Source: Gottfriedia luciferensis
Lineage (GTDB): Bacteria > Bacillota > Bacilli > Bacillales > Bacillaceae_G
Direction of reading: 5' to 3'
Assembly (NCBI RefSeq): GCF_001712755.1
Contig: NZ_MDKC01000036.1
Coordinates: 124,001-188,000, forward strand
DNA length: 64,000 nt
Shown here: piece by piece, positions 59,301-64,000 of the stretch
Numbering within the stretch: the stretch's first letter is position 1
Layout of the letters: every line of letters starts with the position of its first letter
The notes under the pieces: generated by a model
Seen by the model: only the letters and a program-made list of their open reading frames with translations
What the model was told of the DNA's origin: nothing
Database searches by the model: none
Program-made: the position numbers and the translations under genes

Positions 59301-60793
59301 ATTGGACAGGAACTGGCACAAAATTCAATGTTTATCAAACAACTGTTGCTGGCGGATTATGGACAAAAGTAAAAGAAACTAAAGACACTAATGTAACCAT
59401 TTCAGATTTAAATAATGGTCGTAACTACTATTTTTCTGTAACCGCTGTAGATTCAAATGGGAACGAATCTGAACCTGCTGTCTCAGTTGGTCTCGTGCCT
59501 CATTACGATGTTAGCAAAGCTAGCGTGTCCAACATGACAGCCTTAGCCAACCAGGAGCTGAATTTAGCACTTGATTCAACTGTTAAAGCAACCTTTTACT
59601 TACCAGGTGCAACAGAAACAGGTCCAGCTGAAGGAATTACGGCCGAGCTTCAAGTAAGAATGAAAGGCCAAACTGCTTGGGAATCATACAAAGCTCTATA
59701 TAATGGTCAATCTCAGGATAATCAAGCTAATGAGTTCCAAGGTAGCTTCACTCCATTAGAGGCTGGCATATATGAATACCGAATGGCCTTTACACCTGAT
59801 TTAGGAAATACATGGGTATACTCTGAAACAGGAGAAGTGAATTACACACGTAGCACTTTAGATACTACTCCCCCTGCTAGTAAGGTCACTTTGGAGACAC
59901 CAATTCAAGAATCTGGTCAGGTTAACTTGAACTGGAAACTTACGCAGTCAGATCAGCCATATAAAACTGTCATTTATCGTGACGGTCATATACTTACTTC
60001 AGTAAGCGGGGACACTACTACCTTCCGTGATTATCAGGTCACAAACGGTACATCATATAACTATCAAATCCGCGTCTTTGATCAAGCAGGGAACTATGTA
60101 GATTCAAATACTGTAAATGTCACACCGGATATTGTCATGGTACAAGTCACATTTAAAGTACATGCACCAAGTGACACTCCATTGTCAGCACAAATGAATA
60201 TACCAAACAGCTTAAATGGTTGGAATACAGGTGCATGGTCAATGAGCCGAAATGGCGCAGTTACACCGGATTGGGAATATACAGTTGAGCTTGAAGAAGG
60301 AACTGAAATTACTTATAAATATACGAGAGACAACACTTGGGATCATGAAGGATTAGCAGACCATACACCATCTGACACATCAGATGATGATATCAGTTAC
60401 TATGGTTACGGTGCCACTGGAACCGATATGAAAATAGTTGTTTCAAATCAAGGTGGCAACAAAATGACAGTCCAAGATACGATCTTACGCTGGATTGATA
60501 AGCCACTTGTTGTAAGCCAAATTGATGTGAATGGTTCAACTCTAACTGTCAAAGGGAATGCTATTAAAGGAGCTAACCTCACAATCAATGGGGAAAAAGT
60601 AACTGTAAATAATGAGATGAATTTCACCCAATCTTTTAATCTAAAAGAAGGTCAGACACAAGTACCAGTTCACATTGAACCAACAGATACAACCAAAACC
60701 ACAATTTTTAAAGGTGATGGTGGTTCGATTAATAAAAACACTAAAAACTATGTGATTGATGTTATCAATAAAACGATTAGTGAGTCCAAATAA
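56369..60793 (+). CDS. apu: Secreted multidomain amylopullulanase (GH13)
   Basis: 1474 residues from ATG 56369 (AAAGGGG seven bases upstream). Signal peptide to about residue 34. Order: two X25/pullulanase N modules (about 37-132 and 148-240), a CBM34-like N domain (258-375), a GH13 catalytic domain (379-950) with DGVFNH (Asp519 region), GWRLDVAN (nucleophile Asp668), LGEIWDD (acid/base Glu708) and GSHDTAR (Asp773), fibronectin-III (958-1045), a beta domain (1046-1163), second fibronectin-III (1164-1250), a CBM20-like starch-binding module (1256-1368) and a C-terminal Ig-like domain. The architecture matches Thermoanaerobacter amylopullulanase, which cuts alpha-1,4 and alpha-1,6 bonds of starch and pullulan. 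No SLH or sortase anchor, so free secretion. Perfect cre upstream. Confidence 0.94.
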   Translation: MRRKQRSILSLVTVLGLVLQMFPGFFTNGNVKAAETTARQVVLVGSLQKLLGNSGDWDPSSQQTEMVFKGNGLYTFTGTLPAGEYEYKIAIGGNWSENYGDGGNPGGNNIKLILSEQKAVTFYYNDNTHSITDSTHYTPIAAEKQPRLVGTIQPAINAGSAWSPADSTAFLKDDNFKNIYSFTTKVPSGTYEYKIVLGKDWNESYPTSNLKLTVLSESTITFFYNSETKEVYTDYKPTGSDGLIDQNALSHDSWDQVYKKPFGAVPENTPVTLRISAKKGDLTGASLYVKNYNSGTTKVLAMKNVGWSNTNGKGDLEYWEATFTPTDKGVHGYKFIVRDQDTTAEYGEDTQEGHTGKAVDKNASLFQLTVYDPSYQTPDWMKEAVVYQIFPDRFFNGNKTNDNVKDKIGARGNQPIEHPASWSSLPDNPYEQGTGSYTGDGEFSNDFYGGDIAGIKSKLDYLQSLGVNTLYLNPIALAPSNHKYDATDYKLVDPMFGSEKEFKDFTKELAKRNMHLILDGVFNHVSDDSIYFDRYHKYNTVGAYEYWSRIYDLMNNEKLSEATAKEKAKKQFISEGQSFSPYGFENWFHIENVKVPNEKVNGVSNGEHYKYEGWWGYDSLPVFESKEGSKVDHPSELNNTAFANYIMYDKDSVSKSWIDRGSSGWRLDVANEVDSSFWQEFRKEIKSKTMTGAGQTLQKDEKPLILGEIWDDASKYFLGDQYDSVMNYRFRGAVLDYLKNGNAENAQNSLLAVQEDYPKEAFYALMNLMGSHDTARAIFLLGNGTDTYNRAEQDPNYNYNEGVKRLKLASILQMGYPGAPTIYYGDEAGQTGSKDPDDRRTYPWGNENQDLIKHYQTIGQIRSKNSDLFSHGDLHHIYAKDDVLAYVRTNGTKSALIIINRGKTAQTVDVDTKKLIANGIRLEDQLDKKYAATVKDGKLTLSVPAESGRMLLSSNDVKNPQSVKSVIGTVGSKQITLNWTGTGTKFNVYQTTVAGGLWTKVKETKDTNVTISDLNNGRNYYFSVTAVDSNGNESEPAVSVGLVPHYDVSKASVSNMTALANQELNLALDSTVKATFYLPGATETGPAEGITAELQVRMKGQTAWESYKALYNGQSQDNQANEFQGSFTPLEAGIYEYRMAFTPDLGNTWVYSETGEVNYTRSTLDTTPPASKVTLETPIQESGQVNLNWKLTQSDQPYKTVIYRDGHILTSVSGDTTTFRDYQVTNGTSYNYQIRVFDQAGNYVDSNTVNVTPDIVMVQVTFKVHAPSDTPLSAQMNIPNSLNGWNTGAWSMSRNGAVTPDWEYTVELEEGTEITYKYTRDNTWDHEGLADHTPSDTSDDDISYYGYGATGTDMKIVVSNQGGNKMTVQDTILRWIDKPLVVSQIDVNGSTLTVKGNAIKGANLTINGEKVTVNNEMNFTQSFNLKEGQTQVPVHIEPTDTTKTTIFKGDGGSINKNTKNYVIDVINKTISESK

Positions 60794-60804
60794 ATAGAAA
60801 GAAG

Positions 60805-60835
60805 AAGGTCTACCGATTTTGGTAGACCTTTTTTT
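60805..60835 (+). terminator. Terminator of the amylopullulanase gene
   Basis: AAGGTCTACC (60805-60814) pairs with GGTAGACCTT (60821-60830), followed by T run. Confidence 0.88.
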
Positions 60836-60859
60836 GAATTATTTTTGCCGTCAATTAAA

Positions 60860-61720
60860 TTATTCAATTAATCCTAAAAAGTTTTTTCCGAGTATGTATT
60901 CCTTTTCATTATCTGGAATTAGAAGGGATTCCACCCATCTCTTCTTGTCCGAATAGTCATATTCATTAAATGTCTTCATTCCATATGGACCATCACAGCC
61001 AAAAAGAACTTTACGGTAACCTAAAGCCTCTACTGCTTGTTTTACAATTGACGGATCGAGATAATCACTAGATGTATCAACATATACATTTGGTTGTTCC
61101 TTAACGTATTTCCATAGTTTTTTCCAAAATGGTAGACCAGCATGAGCATAAATTAATTTGAGTTTAGGAAAATTTTCAGGTAGATATTTATAACTGTTAA
61201 TTTCTGAAGAAAGATGAATAATCAATGGTACACCTCTTGATTCACATAAAGCAGCAACTGGTTCAAGAGCTTTAATACTATAACCATGCATGAATGGATG
61301 AGCCTTTACACCAATAAAACTAGGATTTTTAAGATAGAATTCTATTTCTTCCATAAAATTAGGAATCGTAGGGTTCACTGCTACCCAACCTAGAAAACGA
61401 TCTGGAAATCTTGCAATTGCAGTAGCCACGATATCGTTATTCGGTTTAGTAAAAATCTTATATGAGTTACCATAAAGTTTTAAATAGCCATCTTTCACAA
61501 GGCCATCGTAAATTTTGTGTCCAATTTGAGGTGTATTAAGTATTAGAAAACGGAATAATCGTTGGATATGATACTGAATGGTACTATCCGATTCAAACAT
61601 TGTTTCACTCATGGGGGGGATCAGAGCAGTTTTTGCAATATTATTATTATCCATCCCCTCTATCATTTTTTCTAAAGTCAGCATGGATTCATCCACATGA
61701 AAATGGCAATCAATAATTAT
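60860..61720 (-). CDS. Amidohydrolase family protein (Amidohydro_2), apparently without an ATG start
   Basis: The first ATG (61696) gives 278 residues, but the same frame upstream encodes IIDCHFHVDES, the metal-binding D-x-H-x-H start of this TIM-barrel family. The codon where ATG is expected is ATA (61720-61718), six bases behind GGGGAG. The true start is therefore a non-standard ATA or ATT, or the gene has lost its start by mutation. The rest is intact: IGVKAHPFMHGYS (carboxylate/His ligands), PLIIHLSSEI, LKLIYAHAGLPFW and VLFGCDGPYGM (final Asp). Such enzymes hydrolyse or decarboxylate small ring compounds. The substrate is unknown. Confidence 0.75.
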   Translation of the reverse strand: MIIDCHFHVDESMLTLEKMIEGMDNNNIAKTALIPPMSETMFESDSTIQYHIQRLFRFLILNTPQIGHKIYDGLVKDGYLKLYGNSYKIFTKPNNDIVATAIARFPDRFLGWVAVNPTIPNFMEEIEFYLKNPSFIGVKAHPFMHGYSIKALEPVAALCESRGVPLIIHLSSEINSYKYLPENFPKLKLIYAHAGLPFWKKLWKYVKEQPNVYVDTSSDYLDPSIVKQAVEALGYRKVLFGCDGPYGMKTFNEYDYSDKKRWVESLLIPDNEKEYILGKNFLGLIE

Positions 61721-61999
61721 ATAAATCTCCCCTTCTATTATTTTTAACGTGTTGATTTAACGACTGTGAAATCAATTTTTAGGATTTTTACTTTTAACCC
61801 ATTAATACTAATATCAAATATATGCTTTGTATAAATACTTTAGTAAATTAATGACTTCTGAGCAAATTCAAAACAGCTTTGCAAATTTGCTTAAGAAAAG
61901 ACAACCACCCTAGGGTTATTGTATTTTTTTTGAATATTTATCAAACTATTTTATGGTATAATATAACAATTAATCTAACAGATTTAGAAGGTGTTTGTG
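61721..61999. other. Intergenic region
   Basis: About 280 bp between divergent genes. It holds the extended -10 promoter at 61954-61962; otherwise nothing recognisable. Confidence 0.4.
61954..61962 (+). promoter_or_regulatory. Extended -10 promoter
   Basis: TGGTATAAT (61954-61962) is a perfect extended -10 element 38 bp before the small membrane protein start; no good -35 is visible. Confidence 0.5.
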
Positions 62000-62239
62000 A
62001 TGACTAATGTTTTGACAAAAAAAATAAAACCTTTTTTTATAGCAGTAATGATAGGTAGTCTTTTTATTATTAAACCTCAAAATATTGATTTGAAAATAAT
62101 TTTAATGTGCATTTTAGGTGGTTCACTTATATTAGAATCTTTTATTTTAAGCTACAAAAATAAAAAGGTGACTAATCGTATAGATTTCTTTTTTGGTTTG
62201 TTTTTAATTTTTTTTTCTATCTTTCAAAAAATAAATTAA
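62000..62239 (+). CDS. Small membrane protein, unknown
   Basis: 79 residues from ATG 62000, with AGAAGG eight bases upstream (the frame extends to GTG 61991, which overlaps that site). Three hydrophobic helices (about 10-25, 32-50, 60-75) separated by Lys-rich turns. No family recognised. Confidence 0.55.
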   Translation: MTNVLTKKIKPFFIAVMIGSLFIIKPQNIDLKIILMCILGGSLILESFILSYKNKKVTNRIDFFFGLFLIFFSIFQKIN

Positions 62240-62244
62240 ATCTG

Positions 62245-62486
62245 TCATCTGTCACAGCTTGCATTAAAATTATCTCTATCAGTTAACATTTTTTTTATTA
62301 CTTTATTTTCTTTTTCAAACACTTCAACACGTTCATTTGTAAACTTCAAATGCCCCAATATTGTTTCAAGTTTTTCGTTCATTATAAAATGTGTTACAGG
62401 ATTATAAAGGCTAAGCCTCTATGAATATACTTGTAAATCATTTGACGAGAAACACCTAATTCTTTTGAAGCCCGTGTAATCGACAT
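62245..62486 (-). pseudogene. Helix-turn-helix protein, frameshifted
   Basis: From ATG 62486 the strand reads MSITRASKELGVSRQMIYKY and IHRGLAFIIL then a stop; one base shift continues it as PVTHFIMNEKLETILGHLKF, TNERVEVFEKENKVIKKMLT and on to a stop at 62245. This is an HTH_17/excisionase-like DNA-binding head plus a coiled-coil tail, as in small Bacillus HTH proteins. A single frameshift after codon 26 disables it. Confidence 0.6.
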
Positions 62487-62704
62487 TAATTCCTTAGTTT
62501 TTTATTAGCAACGTCAGCCCATTTTTAGCGCTATCTCCTACTTTAGGTATAGATTGGAAACCTTGTGATTTTAGTTTAAATAATGAAACAGAAAAATCCC
62601 CATTACCAGAGTAATAGGGATAATATTTATGGTGACCCTAAATTTTATATTTACGGTACTTCCTCGCATAATTATATCTATCTAAGAAAAAGTAGACGCT
62701 TTTA
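62487..62704. other. Intergenic region behind the subtilase gene
   Basis: About 220 bp; contains the subtilase terminator (62596-62621) and a short frame ending KWADVANKKLRN that may be the tail of a lost gene. Confidence 0.4.
62596..62621 (-). terminator. Terminator of the subtilase gene
   Basis: ATCCC and ATTAC (62596-62606) pair with GTAAT and GGGAT (62611-62621) with one mismatch; TTTTTC follows on the minus strand. Confidence 0.75.
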
Positions 62705-64000
62705 TTAATTTACAATAAAACTATCAATATTTACTTGAGTAGATGATTTTCGAGCACCTGAAGCAGCTTTTCCAGTACAAGAAACAGTAATTGTATGTCT
62801 TCCGTTAGATAGTCCTGTTTTTGTATAAACAACAGATTTATATACTGATGAAACCGAGTGAAGGTTTACTTCCGATGCTGTACCACCGTCGATTTTAATA
62901 CTTACAATTCCTTGAGAACTGTTTTTTGTTGCTACTAGTTTAATAGATGTACCATTAAACACCAAATTAGCTAAAGTTCCTGATTTATTACCAATAATAA
63001 ATGATCCACCTGACGCACTACTATTTGTAGAAGTAGACCAGCTACCTACATATTCAATATTTGCGCTAGTATTCTCATAAGTACCAGCTGTTACACCTTG
63101 TTTACTTGTTAAGGTATAAGAACCTGATCCACTGTAAGAATAAACGTCTACATAATAAGTACCAGCGGAAGGTGCTGTATACGTAATACTTTCAGTTGAA
63201 GAACCTGCTTTTTCAGAGTGAGCAACCATATCTTCATTAATTTTTACTGTTGTTGCATTAGACCCATATAGGTATAAATCAAAATCTGTTCCTGTAGCAC
63301 CAGTTAAATTTAGAGAGATCTTCTCGCCTTTTTTCAGCGTTACCCTAAATACATCATCTTTATCAGTAGAGTTGTTTAATGAGCCAGATACAGTGGATGA
63401 TAACGCTACTCCTGGAATATCATCATCACTAATTAATGCATTATTCGCACTCAAAAGACCACCAGTAACTGTGATATTATTAAGTGAATTTAATTTTTTC
63501 AAACTACTCATGAGTGTCGATTTAATAGTAGTAGCGGAATAAGAAGGGTTCAAACTTGCAATAAGAGCGGCAGCACCAGTAACATGTGGAGTTGCCATTG
63601 AAGTTCCAGATGCATATTCATAAGCAGAATAACCTTGTGCAACCCAATCAGTTGGAAGTGCACTTAATATATTTTCTCCTGGAGCGGCCAAGTCAACAGT
63701 TGTTTTACCATAGTTCGAGAACGAGGAAAGCCCACCTTTATTATTAATTGAGGCTACTGATAAAATATTTGTTAAGTCAAAGCTAGCAGGATACGAACGA
63801 CCTGATGAAGAGTCATTATCTAATGAATCATTTCCTGCGGCACATATAAACAAACCACCATTGTTTTTAATTGCATCATATAAAGATTGGGAGTAACCGC
63901 TTCCTCCCCAAGAATTATTATAAATTTTAACACCTTTTGCTTTAGCATAATCAAAAGCTAGTATAGCATCTGAATCATATCCGCCATAGTACCAATCAAT
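62705..64000 (-). CDS. Secreted subtilisin-like serine protease (S8) with PPC domain, 3' part; gene continues past the right edge
   Basis: The minus-strand frame is open from 64000 to the stop at 62705 (about 431 codons). The first visible residues IDWYYGGYDSDAILAFDYAK and IYNNSWGGSGYSQSLYDAIK are central S8 sequence, followed by the oxyanion Asn in FICAAGND and the catalytic Ser in YASGTSMATPHVTGAAALIASL. Catalytic Asp and His must lie upstream, outside the window. After the protease come a PPC domain (EKISLNLTGATGTDFDLYLYGS and AGTYYVDVYSYSGSGSYTLT) and a C-terminal beta domain of about 115 residues (IEYVGSWSTSTNSSASGG to the end), a common substrate-binding tail. Extracellular protein degradation is the likely role. 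Confidence 0.92.
   Translation of the reverse strand: MDWYYGGYDSDAILAFDYAKAKGVKIYNNSWGGSGYSQSLYDAIKNNGGLFICAAGNDSLDNDSSSGRSYPASFDLTNILSVASINNKGGLSSFSNYGKTTVDLAAPGENILSALPTDWVAQGYSAYEYASGTSMATPHVTGAAALIASLNPSYSATTIKSTLMSSLKKLNSLNNITVTGGLLSANNALISDDDIPGVALSSTVSGSLNNSTDKDDVFRVTLKKGEKISLNLTGATGTDFDLYLYGSNATTVKINEDMVAHSEKAGSSTESITYTAPSAGTYYVDVYSYSGSGSYTLTSKQGVTAGTYENTSANIEYVGSWSTSTNSSASGGSFIIGNKSGTLANLVFNGTSIKLVATKNSSQGIVSIKIDGGTASEVNLHSVSSVYKSVVYTKTGLSNGRHTITVSCTGKAASGARKSSTQVNIDSFIVN

Noticed and set aside
1..64000. CRISPR arrays, tRNA or rRNA genes
   Set aside because: No regularly spaced direct repeats and no cloverleaf or rRNA sequence noticed on either strand.

Overview
The window looks like chromosomal DNA of a low-G+C Gram-positive bacterium of the Bacillaceae (Bacillus or a close relative such as Gottfriedia or Peribacillus). 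The reasons are AT-rich sequence with strong AGGAGG-type ribosome binding sites and some TTG/GTG starts, two T-box leaders, CcpA-type cre sites, PhoP boxes, and Bacillus-type gene sets (DctP/DctS/DctR, pst, VanRS-VanYZ, lipoprotein signals). The species cannot be fixed from the sequence alone. No rRNA, tRNA, CRISPR array, prophage or replication origin is visible.

Layout. 1-979: start of selO (runs off the left edge). 1213-4590: vanR-vanS-vanY-vanZ operon on the minus strand, without vanHAX. 4925-6078: flavodoxin-fold quinone reductase and a divergent MarR regulator with palindromic operators. 6122-6266: a probable TnsA (Tn7-like) remnant. 6331-8862: B12-dependent ribonucleotide reductase. 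9228-14000: thioesterase, zinc metallopeptidase, DUF5995 protein, an unusual membrane AAA/FtsH-like protein and a small membrane protein. 14368-18627: coiled-coil protein, nitrilase plus two GNAT acetyltransferases, rpiA, small membrane protein. 18722-21503: flavin oxidoreductase and cytochrome P450. 21991-22668: 3' remnant of immune inhibitor A. 22801-25354: a stand-alone sensor protein with a fused histidine kinase-response regulator, preceded by a perfect 28-bp palindrome. 25460-29847: erythromycin-esterase-like protein, asnA with a T-box, alpha carbonic anhydrase. 29902-32212: decayed genes and a visibly GC-richer pair (VOC protein, WYL regulator).

32379-40677 is a sugar transport and sensing block: a membrane-anchored sugar-binding protein, a YesM-type kinase and a YesN-type regulator lie upstream of a ChvE/GguA/GguB-type monosaccharide ABC transporter, whose promoter region carries a perfect cre site. 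This matches the known three-component AraPST/AraEGH and XylFII-LytS/YesN arrangements. 41108-44914 holds the C4-dicarboxylate transporter DctP (with a perfect cre) and its divergent DctS/DctR two-component system. 44941-47588 is bounded by matching inverted repeats and holds an IS3-type transposase stub, a dead transglutaminase-like gene, a CuA-type cupredoxin lipoprotein and an unknown gene. 47989-49635: T-box-controlled amino acid permease (Leu specifier likely). 50323-54463: phosphate uptake genes pstS-pstS-pstC-pstA; the two pstS copies are almost identical, each has its own PhoP box, and no pstB follows. 54597-61720: M20 amidohydrolase, a 1474-residue secreted amylopullulanase under a perfect cre, and an amidohydrolase apparently lacking an AUG start. 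62000-64000: small membrane protein, HTH pseudogene and the 3' part of a secreted subtilase that runs off the right edge.

Themes: three complete signal-transduction/transport pairs (sugar, C4-dicarboxylate, phosphate), catabolite control of carbon uptake and starch breakdown, and several small decay zones between intact operons. Four copies of an exactly 34-bp palindromic repeat sit in those decay zones and look like a dispersed repeat family.
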